A model generated the notes under the pieces. That model ran no database searches and had not been told where the DNA came from. It saw nothing but the letters and a program-made list of their open reading frames with translations. This document shows positions 1 through 7,132 of a DNA stretch of 38,779 nucleotides, piece after piece (the first letter of the stretch is position 1; each line of letters begins with the position of its first letter). Origin of the DNA: Bradyrhizobium neotropicale. Its GTDB lineage: Bacteria; Pseudomonadota; Alphaproteobacteria; Rhizobiales; Xanthobacteraceae. The stretch covers positions 64,206-102,984 of the forward strand of contig NZ_LSEF01000034.1 in the NCBI RefSeq assembly GCF_001641695.1, read 5' to 3'. Made by a program: the position numbers and the translations under genes.

Positions 1-646
1 TCGGCTTGGCGGGGGCTTCCGCCGTGGCCGGCGTCACCGGCGCAGGCGATTGCGGGGCAGGGGATTGTCCGGGATCTGCGCTCGGCTGCGCATCGGCCGT
101 GACCGGCTCGGAGGCCGGCTGCGGCGCGGGCGCTGCGGCCATCATTGAGGTGTCGGGCCAGCGTGTAGTGACCGCCGCCTGCTGCTGGGCATTATTCCCA
201 TCGGCGGAGGCGGCGGGGGGCCGCCGCGGTGCTGGCGGCGCGATCGCTGCAGCCGGCGCGGGCGCAGCCACAGTCGGCTCGGTCGATGCGGTTCCGCTCT
301 GCTGCGCCACATATTCAGCGCGCGCGTCCTGGACCGAGTGCGGCGCTGCTGGTTCCGCATCCGCCGTGCTGGTCGCGGTCTGCGCGTTCGGTGCGGTCGA
401 CGTCTGCGCCGCCTTGTCGCCTTCGGCACGCGTGTACCAGCACTTCCGCTTGCTGGCGCGATCGAGACGATAGTACCAGTGCTGTCCCTGCGGCGCGGTG
501 GCCTTGGGCGAGGCGAGACAGTCGTCGGACGTGGTCGCAGCAGCGGCCGGTGTGTTCGGCGCACTCTGCGACACGGCGGCCAATGGCGCGCCGGCAACGA
601 TGCTGGCGACGAGTGTGGATACGAATCTCGCGGATCGGTTGCCCAT
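1..646 (-). CDS. Secreted Ala/Pro-rich hypothetical protein, partial (3' end outside window)
   Basis: The frame is open from an ATG at 646 down to base 1 with no stop, so the C-terminus lies outside the window; at least 215 codons are present. A GGGAG ribosome-binding site lies a few bases upstream of the ATG. The N-terminus is a classical signal peptide: basic start MGNRSARF, a hydrophobic stretch, and an Ala-rich cleavage region near residue 28. The mature part opens with a compact block holding two Cys residues and the string HWYYRLDRASKRKCWY. This is followed by a long low-complexity Ala/Pro/Thr/Gln-rich region. I read it as an exported protein with a small folded, probably disulfide-linked head and a disordered tail. 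I recognise the head only as a type common in Bradyrhizobium hypotheticals, and no function can be assigned. Confidence 0.8.
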   Translation of the reverse strand, partial: MGNRSARFVSTLVASIVAGAPLAAVSQSAPNTPAAAATTSDDCLASPKATAPQGQHWYYRLDRASKRKCWYTRAEGDKAAQTSTAPNAQTATSTADAEPAAPHSVQDARAEYVAQQSGTASTEPTVAAPAPAAAIAPPAPRRPPAASADGNNAQQQAAVTTRWPDTSMMAAAPAPQPASEPVTADAQPSADPGQSPAPQSPAPVTPATAEAPAKP

Positions 647-892
647 CCTGGTCTCCCGGTTACGCACGCAACTTGTTACCTGCGCTTTCTCGTCAAAGAG
701 TTGGGTGGCAATGAGCCGCAAATCCGGAGAGGATGAGGCTTAAATCGGGCCTGCGCCGCGCTCGTTTCGCCGCGAAATCGCACGATTTTCGGCCGCAATT
801 ACCGCACGGTTCAACGCTCTCGCGGCCGGAACGGCCCGAGCTTTGCCGCTTCGTTCAGGCCAAGAGAGATCAAAAGGCGCAGTCTGGCGCTA

Positions 893-1294
893 TCAGCGCG
901 GTTCGATCACTTCGCCGTCTTCCTTGACGAAGCGGCCGACCGGGTTGTCCAGGAGGTCAATCACGGCTTCGGAGGGGCGGCATAGGCGGACACCTTTCGA
1001 CGTCGCCACGATGGGACGATTGATGAGAATGGGATGCGCCAGCATGAAATCGAGCAGTTCGTCGTCGCTCCATCTGGGATCGCCGAGGCCCAGTTCCTTG
1101 TATGGCGTACCCTTCTCGCGCAGCAGGGCCCGGACGGGAATCCCCATCGCCGCGACAAGCTCCTTGAGCCTCTCGCGCGACGGCGGCGTCTTGAGATATT
1201 CGATGACGGCGGGCTCGACGCCGCTTTGCCGGATCATGGCGAGCGTGTTGCGCGAAGTGCCGCAATCCGGATTGTGGTAGATCGTGACGGTCAT
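893..1294 (-). CDS. arsC: ArsC-family arsenate reductase (glutaredoxin-linked type)
   Basis: The 133-residue protein has the N-terminal signature HNPDCGTSRN with the catalytic Cys at residue 11. It also has ILINRPIVATSKGVRLCRP near residues 90-108, which carries arginines that bind the oxyanion in this family. Length and layout fit the thioredoxin-fold ArsC family, which reduces arsenate to arsenite using glutathione and glutaredoxin in the cytoplasm. No arsR, arsB/acr3 or arsH lies beside it, so this is a stand-alone copy. An arsenate role is family-level knowledge; related ArsC/Spx-like proteins can have other roles. Start is the ATG at 1294. The region from 647 to 892 holds nothing I can support as a gene. 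Confidence 0.9.
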   Translation of the reverse strand: MTVTIYHNPDCGTSRNTLAMIRQSGVEPAVIEYLKTPPSRERLKELVAAMGIPVRALLREKGTPYKELGLGDPRWSDDELLDFMLAHPILINRPIVATSKGVRLCRPSEAVIDLLDNPVGRFVKEDGEVIEPR

Positions 1295-1404
1295 CGTGAT
1301 GTCTCCGCGATTGCGACAGGCCCGCGCGTCGGGTTGCGCCGAGCACCCGATTCATCAACAGCATGCCGACAATTGCACCGTAAAGCTCGGCGGGGGAAGG
1401 GCGA

Positions 1405-1540
1405 CTAGGTGGGCGGCGAGTCGAGATAGACGTAAAGAGCCGCGATCTTGCCGTCGCGCGCGATGATGAAGTCCACACCGGTGTACGCGGGCGCTTCGCC
1501 TTTTGGCCCCTCGACGCGTCGAAAGCCGGGAGAATAGGAA
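1405..1540 (-). pseudogene. C-terminal remnant of a SnoaL-like / NTF2-fold protein
   Basis: On the minus strand a short open stretch ends with FRRVEGPKGEAPAYTGVD, then FIIARDGKIAALYVYLDSPP, and stops at 1405. This resembles the last part of SnoaL-like (NTF2-fold) proteins, where a strand with RDGKI-LYxFLD near the C-terminus is typical. Full members are about 120-150 residues. Here only about 45 residues look homologous, and the N-terminal two thirds is absent upstream, where the DUF6894 gene runs on the other strand. I therefore call it a decayed fragment. The left end of similarity is approximate, and a chance small ORF cannot be excluded. Confidence 0.45.
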
Positions 1541-1542
1541 CC

Positions 1543-1806
1543 GTGACGGCAACTGCCGAATTCCAAGACATGCCACGGTTTTATTTCGACTACCATGACT
1601 GCAACGAGGTTATCATCGACGACGTCGGTTACGATCTCTCCGATCGGCTCGCAGTGCGGCGGCTGGCGCTGGAATCGCTTGGCCAGGCCATCCTGGACGG
1701 CGCATCCCGCAATGTCCTGGGGCAGCTTGCAATCGAGGTGAGGGACGCGGCGGGCCCGGTGCTGCGCGTGTCGGCAACAATCGAGATGGAGGAGCCCCGA
1801 CGCTAG
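1543..1806 (+). CDS. DUF6894-type small protein
   Basis: The 87-residue product contains MPRFYFDYHD followed by an acidic D-x-x-G-x-x-L segment, an Ala-rich helix and a final strand with EVRDAAGPVLRV. This is the pattern I associate with the short DUF6894 proteins that are numerous in Bradyrhizobium; no biochemical function is known to me. The start is ambiguous. GTG at 1543 is preceded by GGGAG and AGGAA, a good ribosome-binding context. The conserved part begins at an ATG at 1570 (78 residues), which lacks a clear site. The stop TAG sits inside a CTAG that also supplies the stop of the convergent Crp/Fnr gene, so the two ends overlap by 4 bases. Confidence 0.7.
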   Translation: MTATAEFQDMPRFYFDYHDCNEVIIDDVGYDLSDRLAVRRLALESLGQAILDGASRNVLGQLAIEVRDAAGPVLRVSATIEMEEPRR

Positions 1807-2525
1807 CCGTCGGCCGCCGCCGTGCGGCCCAGCACTTCGCCGAAGTGTCGCTTGACCCAGCGATTGCAGGAGCAGGCGCTGGCTTGAAGCGCGAGCGCGT
1901 CGAGGACCAGGATGGCGCCGCGGCGGGTGGCGAGGATTCGCTTGGCCTTGAACATCTGGATGACGCGGCTGGCATAGCTGCGGGAGACGCCGAGCATGCC
2001 AGCCAGTTGCTCATGCGTGAGGGGAACCTCGTCGCCCCCGATGCTCTCCTGCGCGGCGATGATCCATTTTGCCGCACGCTCTTCGATGGAGTGCGCGGCG
2101 TTGCAGGCCGCTGTCTGCAGCAGCTGCGCGAACTGGCACGCCGCATACCGCGCGAACAGTTCCTGCAGGCTCGCCGATTTCTGCTGAGCCTGCTCGAGCG
2201 CGCGGACCGGCAGGCGGACGAGCGTGCCGCCGACCTTCACGACCACGCGGGAATAGGCCAGCGCAGGGCCGCGTCCGGTGGTGGGCACGGCGATCGCACC
2301 TTCGCGGCCGACCAGCAGGCTCTCGACCTCGCGATCGTCCTCGACCGGCACCGCGAACGACACGAGCGTGGGACCGCAGGGGAAATGGACCACCGCGACG
2401 CTGTCGCCGGAATGATGGAGGATGTGGTTCGCCTCATACTCCACGGGCTGGAAGTGAGGGGCGAGCAGCTCGAAGTCCTGTTGGCTGATCTCCCTGAGGA
2501 GATCGTTCTGTGGCCGACCGGTCAC
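1803..2525 (-). CDS. Crp/Fnr family transcriptional regulator
   Basis: The 240-residue protein has an N-terminal cyclic-nucleotide-binding-like beta-roll (about residues 15-130), a dimerisation helix, and a C-terminal winged helix-turn-helix. The recognition region is LTHEQLAGMLGVSRSYASRV, residues 169-188. There is no N-terminal cysteine cluster of the Fnr type, so it is unlikely to be an iron-sulfur oxygen sensor. The effector is unknown. It probably binds DNA as a dimer. The 242 bases between its start and the next gene (2526-2767) should hold its promoter, but I could not identify boxes. The C-terminus overlaps the DUF6894 gene tail to tail. Confidence 0.88.
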   Translation of the reverse strand: MTGRPQNDLLREISQQDFELLAPHFQPVEYEANHILHHSGDSVAVVHFPCGPTLVSFAVPVEDDREVESLLVGREGAIAVPTTGRGPALAYSRVVVKVGGTLVRLPVRALEQAQQKSASLQELFARYAACQFAQLLQTAACNAAHSIEERAAKWIIAAQESIGGDEVPLTHEQLAGMLGVSRSYASRVIQMFKAKRILATRRGAILVLDALALQASACSCNRWVKRHFGEVLGRTAAADG

Positions 2526-2767
2526 GTTTCTTGTCTGTCTCTGGCGGGCCGGGAATCGGCTGCAGCTCGAATCCTACGTTTCCGCAGCGCAACTGACGGT
2601 CCGAAAGTGCACATAACGGCTTATGGGAAATCGAAAAGTTGCCGATTATCGCCTGCGGCGTCCACGTTGTTGCGCCTTGATCACGCCTCGAACTCTGTTC
2701 GCGTCCGGAGAACTACGGAATTTCGAAACGGGGTTTTGGGGCGACGTCAGATCCGGAGCAAGCGCCG

Positions 2768-3004
2768 TCATCCGGAACGCGCTTCGCGCTCGACTGAGGC
2801 GCGAGTTCGCGCGACATGCTCGCGGTAGGCGGCGATGGCCTTGTTGGCCAGCATCAACTGCCGGCGCTCACCGTTCCCGAGCTGCGCCTCAATGGCGTCG
2901 AGGATGATGTTTGCGGACGCGCCGGGTTCGCCGAGCTCTCCGCTTCTCTCCAGAAAGCCCCAGGCGATGAAGAATGCGCTTTCGACGACGCAGCGAATGG
3001 ACAT
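2768..3004 (-). CDS. Small hypothetical protein
   Basis: The protein begins MSIRCVVESAFFIAWGFLER and is followed by a predicted helical stretch and a basic tail, 78 residues in all. The frame extends upstream to 3139, but that extension is Arg-rich and reads like non-coding frame. I chose the internal ATG at 3004 because protein-like composition begins there. No strong ribosome-binding site is visible, so the start is uncertain. I recognise no domain. A single hydrophobic patch near the N-terminus is not convincing as a membrane segment. Confidence 0.55.
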   Translation of the reverse strand: MSIRCVVESAFFIAWGFLERSGELGEPGASANIILDAIEAQLGNGERRQLMLANKAIAAYREHVARTRASVEREARSG

Positions 3005-3152
3005 GCGCTGCCAACGCCGTTCGGGCCGTTGCCGTTCCGCGCGCGCCGCTGGCCTTAACGATTCTGCGTCTTCGCGCGTTGACCTGAGCGACGTGCCGAC
3101 CGGGCCGAACAAGACGTATGCGGCGACGTGTTCCGTCACGCCGCCGCGCGCT

Positions 3153-4211
3153 TCAGTTCTTCAGCACGATGCGGCCGACCACCTTGCCGGCGCGCAGTTC
3201 GTCGATCCATTTCTGGACGTCGGCCATCGGCTCCTCGCGCATCGGCGTCGGCTTGATCTTGCCGGCGCGGGCGAGCGCCATCAGCTCATGAGCTTCCGCG
3301 AGCGTGCCGACCATGAAGCCTTCGATGGTCATGCGCTTGTAGACCCACTGCACCATCGGCAGCGTGAACTGGCCGCCCATCAGCCCGGACACCACGATCT
3401 TGCCGCCGCGCGCGGCGACCGCGACCGCGAACGCCATCGACTTCTCGTTGCCGGCGAAGTCGACGATCTCGTCGAAGCCGCCCTCGGTCTCCTTCAGGAT
3501 GCGCTTGATGACATCAGGCTCGGCCGGATCATAGGCGACCGCCGCGCCGTTGTTCAGCGCGGTCTCGCGCGCCGCGGGGCTGAGATCGGCAACCGTGATA
3601 GGCTGCTTGAACATGGCCTGCGCGAACGACAGGCCCATCATGCCGACGCCGCCGAGACCGATCAGCAGGAGGTTGCGCTGGCGCGGACGATCGACCAGGC
3701 GCTTGAGCGCGCCGTAGGCGGTCACGCCCGAGCACATCAGCGTCGCGGCCTGGTTGACGGGCAGGGGATCGTAGTCGAGCAGGTATTTTGCGTCGGGTAC
3801 CAGCACGTGAGTAGCAAAGCCGCCGTCGATGGAGACGCCGAGGAAGCGCTGCTTGACACAGAGGTTCTCGTCGCCGTTGGCGCAGTCGCGGCACTGGCCG
3901 CAGCCGATCCACGGAAACACCGCCTTTTTGGCGCCGACGAGGCCGGCCGGCACGTCGCCTCCGACTTCCTCGACGACGCCTGCGATCTCATGGCCCAGCG
4001 TAAAGGGCAGCGTCATGCCGCGCGTTGTGTCGAGCCTCTTGCCGCCGCCGAGATCGGCATAGCCGTCCTGGATGTGCAGATCGGAATGACAGAGGCCGCA
4101 GCGCTCGATGCGCACCAGCACCTCGCGGCCCTGCGGCTTGGGCGTGTCGATGATGGTCTCGCACAGCGGCGCATCGAACTTGACCAGGGACTGCCGACGC
4201 ATCAGCGCCAT
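3153..4211 (-). CDS. Zinc-dependent medium-chain alcohol dehydrogenase
   Basis: The 352-residue protein carries a complete set of MDR zinc ligands. The catalytic site uses Cys41 (in CGLCHSD) with His74 and Glu75 (GHE). The structural zinc site uses Cys104, Cys107, Cys110 and Cys118 in GCGQCRDCANGDENLC. The Rossmann motif GLGGVG lies in the central NAD(P)-binding domain. It should oxidise an alcohol or reduce an aldehyde; the substrate cannot be read from sequence. The start at 4211 is fixed by a strong GGAGGAAGG site just upstream, although the frame is open further. It lies 25 bases downstream of rsmA on the same strand and may be read through from that operon, but its strong ribosome-binding site fits independent translation. 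Confidence 0.9.
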   Translation of the reverse strand: MALMRRQSLVKFDAPLCETIIDTPKPQGREVLVRIERCGLCHSDLHIQDGYADLGGGKRLDTTRGMTLPFTLGHEIAGVVEEVGGDVPAGLVGAKKAVFPWIGCGQCRDCANGDENLCVKQRFLGVSIDGGFATHVLVPDAKYLLDYDPLPVNQAATLMCSGVTAYGALKRLVDRPRQRNLLLIGLGGVGMMGLSFAQAMFKQPITVADLSPAARETALNNGAAVAYDPAEPDVIKRILKETEGGFDEIVDFAGNEKSMAFAVAVAARGGKIVVSGLMGGQFTLPMVQWVYKRMTIEGFMVGTLAEAHELMALARAGKIKPTPMREEPMADVQKWIDELRAGKVVGRIVLKN

Positions 4212-4236
4212 ATTCCTTCCTCCGAAATTTTGATTG

Positions 4237-5091
4237 TCAGCCGTTGCTGCGTATATCGGCCAATTCACGGGCCATGGCAACAAAGCCGGAAATCGGAATG
4301 GTCTCCGCGCGCCGCGTCGCATCGATGCCGGCAGCCGCAGCGAGCCGCGCTGGATCGGCTTGAAGCGATTTCAGGCTCTGACGAAGCATCTTGCGGCGCT
4401 GGCCGAAGGCCGCGGCCGCGACCTGTTCAAGCAGCCGGCGATCGCAAGGCAAAGGATCCGGACGCGGCACGAGGCGCACCACGGAGGACGTCACCTTCGG
4501 CGGTGGCACGAACGCCGCGGGCGAGATGTCGAACAGGATCTTCGTTTCCGCGCGCCAGTTGGCGAGCACGCCGAGGCGGCCATAGGCGTCCTCGTTCTCG
4601 CGCGCCACGATGCGCTCGCCGACTTCGCGTTGGAACATCAGCACCATCATCTCGTACCAGGGCGGCCACGGCTCGATCGTGAGCCAGTTGATCAGGAGCT
4701 GGGTCGCGATGTTGTAGGGCAGGTTGGCGACGATCTTGGCCTTGGCGCCTGCGAGCAACGGCCGCGGGTCGAAGGTCATGGCGTCGCCATGCACGATCTC
4801 GAGGCGACCGGGATAGCGCGCGGAAATATCCTGCAAGGCCGGGATAGCGCGCTCGTCATGCTCGATGGCGATGACGCGGGCGGCGCCGAGCGCGAGCAGG
4901 GCGCGCGTCAGCCCGCCGGGGCCGGGGCCGATCTCGACGATGGTGGCCGCTTCGAGCGGCGCGGCCGCGCGCGCGATGCGCGCGGTCAGATTGAGGTCGA
5001 GGAGGAAGTTCTGGCCGAGCGATTTGCGGGCCGACAGGGCGTGCTGGCGAATGACCTCGCGAAGCGGCGGGAGGTCGTCGATCGCACTCAT
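4237..5091 (-). CDS. rsmA: 16S rRNA (adenine1518/1519-N6) dimethyltransferase RsmA (KsgA)
   Basis: The 284-residue protein shows the N-terminal [10 protein letters not shown] signature and the SAM-binding motif EIGPGPGG (residues 53-60). The acidic SAM ribose contact IEHD lies near 76-79, and the catalytic NLPYN is at 123-127. These define RsmA, which dimethylates two adjacent adenines in helix 45 of 16S rRNA late in 30S assembly. Length is normal. Its ATG overlaps the pdxA stop as TGATG, so translation is probably coupled. The surA-pdxA-rsmA order matches the classical gammaproteobacterial arrangement. Confidence 0.97.
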   Translation of the reverse strand: MSAIDDLPPLREVIRQHALSARKSLGQNFLLDLNLTARIARAAAPLEAATIVEIGPGPGGLTRALLALGAARVIAIEHDERAIPALQDISARYPGRLEIVHGDAMTFDPRPLLAGAKAKIVANLPYNIATQLLINWLTIEPWPPWYEMMVLMFQREVGERIVARENEDAYGRLGVLANWRAETKILFDISPAAFVPPPKVTSSVVRLVPRPDPLPCDRRLLEQVAAAAFGQRRKMLRQSLKSLQADPARLAAAAGIDATRRAETIPISGFVAMARELADIRSNG

Positions 5092-6116
5092 CAGGTTGTT
5101 GCCGCCGCCATGCGGCTCGCCAGTTGAAGCGCGGCGATCAGACTCGCCGGATTGGCCTTGCCGGTGCCGGCGATGTCGAACGCGGTGCCGTGATCCGGCG
5201 AGGTGCGAATGAAGGGCAGGCCGAGCGTGACGTTGACCGCGTCGTCGAAGGCGATCGTCTTGATCGGGATCAGCGCCTGGTCGTGGTACATGCAGACCGC
5301 GCAGTCATAGGTACTGCGCGCGGCGTCGTGGAACATGGTGTCGGCGGGCAGCGGGCCCTTGGCCTCGATGCCGTCATTGCGCAGCACCTTGATGGCCGGC
5401 GTGATGACGGTCTGCTCCTCATGGCCGATGGAGCCGTCCTCGCCGGCATGCGGATTGAGGCCAGAGACGGCGATGCGCGGGCGCGCGATGCCGAAGCGGG
5501 ATTTCAGTTCAGCGGCGACGATGCGCACCGTCGAGACGATCAACTCGCTCGTGAGCTCTGCGAGCGCGTCGCGCAGCGAGACATGGATCGTCACCGGCAC
5601 CACGGCGAGGCGCGGCGACCACAGCATCATCACCGGCTGCGGCACGCGGCCCTCCTGCGCGGCAAGCTCGGCGAGGAATTCAGTGTGGCCGGGATGGCGG
5701 AAGCCCGCGCGATAGAGCACGCTCTTGGCGATCGGATTGGTAACGACGGCGCCGGCGCGGCCTTCGCGCACGTCGGTGACGGCCTGGCGGATCGAGGCCA
5801 GCGCCGCCGGTGCACTGGAGTCATCGGGATTGCCGGGTGCGGCCGTCGCGGTCTCGCCAGTCGCGACCACGGGCAGGGCGTCGCCGAAGGCCGCATTGGC
5901 CTCGCTGGCGCGCACCAAAGCGATCCTGACGTCGGTGCCGAGCGCCTTGGCGCGCCGCGCAACCAGCGCCTCGTCGCCGAGCAGGTAGAAGGCCGGCAGG
6001 TTCAGTTCACGGCGCTTCAGCCAGGCTGCGATCGTGATGTCGGGGCCGATGCCGGCGGGTTCCCCCAGGGTCAGGGCGAGAGGCTTCACGGAAGGCTCTT
6101 CGAAAGGCTTGGCCAT
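5091..6116 (-). CDS. pdxA: 4-hydroxythreonine-4-phosphate dehydrogenase PdxA
   Basis: The 341-residue protein opens with [15 protein letters not shown] and contains [20 protein letters not shown] and ADTMFHDA. It ends with a [10 protein letters not shown] ... [12 protein letters not shown] block. These motifs carry the metal-binding histidines and substrate contacts of PdxA. The enzyme oxidises 4-phosphohydroxy-threonine with NAD in the DXP-dependent pyridoxal phosphate pathway, in the cytoplasm. Both ends are coupled: its start overlaps the surA stop as TGATG, and its stop overlaps the rsmA start in the same way. Confidence 0.96.
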   Translation of the reverse strand: MAKPFEEPSVKPLALTLGEPAGIGPDITIAAWLKRRELNLPAFYLLGDEALVARRAKALGTDVRIALVRASEANAAFGDALPVVATGETATAAPGNPDDSSAPAALASIRQAVTDVREGRAGAVVTNPIAKSVLYRAGFRHPGHTEFLAELAAQEGRVPQPVMMLWSPRLAVVPVTIHVSLRDALAELTSELIVSTVRIVAAELKSRFGIARPRIAVSGLNPHAGEDGSIGHEEQTVITPAIKVLRNDGIEAKGPLPADTMFHDAARSTYDCAVCMYHDQALIPIKTIAFDDAVNVTLGLPFIRTSPDHGTAFDIAGTGKANPASLIAALQLASRMAAATT

Positions 6117-7072
6117 CAGCGATTGCGATATTCGATCATCGCTGCCTTGCGGATCTCGTCGAGATACGCCTTCGAGGTCTTCTCGTATTTCTCGGCGTAC
6201 ATCTTCTCGCGGATCTCGCGCTTCTTCGGCGTGTCGATCGTGGTCGGCTTGCGGGAGCAGAGCACGACCATCTCGATGCCCTGCTTGGTCATCTCCGGCG
6301 GGGTCAGGTGGCCGATCGGGGTGTCGTCGAGCACTTTGCGCAGCGCTTCGGGCAGGTCCGCGGTCGTCTTCGTGACGCTCTCCCGGATCGCGGCGTTCGG
6401 CGTCGAGCGGAACAGCGAATTGGCCTCCTCGCAGCTTCCGACGCGGCCGCGATAGGTCTCGGCCTCCTTGTGGCGCTGCTCGATGAAGGCCTGGGACGAT
6501 CCGCGCGGCACGATCAGGACGATCGGCTGCATCTTGTATTCGGTGCCCTCGACCTGGAGCTTCTCGCCCCCCTCGGATTTCACCTTCTCGGCGACGTCCC
6601 TTTCACCAACCTGCAGGCGCTCCTTGTAGCGGCCGCGCACAAGACTGGTCCAAACCATCTCGGCCTTCATGCGGCTCTTCAGCGTCTCCGGCCGGACGCC
6701 CTTGACCTCGAGCGATTTGGTGAGCTGGTCCGGAGAGACGCGCATGCGCTGGGCCATGCCGGCATAGGACTGGTCGATGTCGGCAACGGCGGGATCGACG
6801 CCGTATTTCTTGCCTTCCTTGATCTTCACCTTGTCTTCGATCAGCTCGTTGATGACGTCCTGCCGGCTCGGGGTCTTCTGCGTCGTCAGCTGGTCGAGCT
6901 TGCTGCGCTGCTCGATATCGAAGTCGGTGATGGGGTCGCCATTGACCATCACGACGATGTTCTGCGCCCGCGTCGCCGCCGGCGTGCCGATGAGAATCAG
7001 CCCGGCCCCAAGGACAGGAACGAGGAGGCGGAACAGGGACAATGGGGTCGTCGTCATGGTTGTTGCTCGCAT
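6116..7072 (-). CDS. surA: SurA-like periplasmic chaperone / peptidyl-prolyl isomerase
   Basis: The 318-residue protein has a signal peptide ending near an AATRAQ site at about residue 36. The mature N-terminus IVVMVNGDPITDFDIEQR is typical of the SurA N-terminal domain. A long helical chaperone region follows, then one weakly conserved parvulin-like segment (about 170-275) and a C-terminal helix. E. coli SurA is longer, with two parvulin domains; the shorter form is common in alphaproteobacteria. It should guide unfolded outer-membrane proteins across the periplasm. ATG at 7072 gives MRATTMTTT; a second ATG at 7057 is an equally possible start, since neither has a strong ribosome-binding site. 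It lies 60 bases after lptD, one of whose likely clients is LptD itself. Confidence 0.88.
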   Translation of the reverse strand: MRATTMTTTPLSLFRLLVPVLGAGLILIGTPAATRAQNIVVMVNGDPITDFDIEQRSKLDQLTTQKTPSRQDVINELIEDKVKIKEGKKYGVDPAVADIDQSYAGMAQRMRVSPDQLTKSLEVKGVRPETLKSRMKAEMVWTSLVRGRYKERLQVGERDVAEKVKSEGGEKLQVEGTEYKMQPIVLIVPRGSSQAFIEQRHKEAETYRGRVGSCEEANSLFRSTPNAAIRESVTKTTADLPEALRKVLDDTPIGHLTPPEMTKQGIEMVVLCSRKPTTIDTPKKREIREKMYAEKYEKTSKAYLDEIRKAAMIEYRNR

Positions 7073-7132
7073 GTCAGCCGCGCTGAACCTGCGATCCCCT
7101 AGGGAAACGCGGCCGGCACTTCAGCCGGTTCA

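Noticed and set aside
1613..2146. 177-codon minus frame overlapping the Crp/Fnr gene
   Set aside because: Same-strand shadow in another frame; Arg/Ser/Pro-rich and in conflict with a clear regulator gene.
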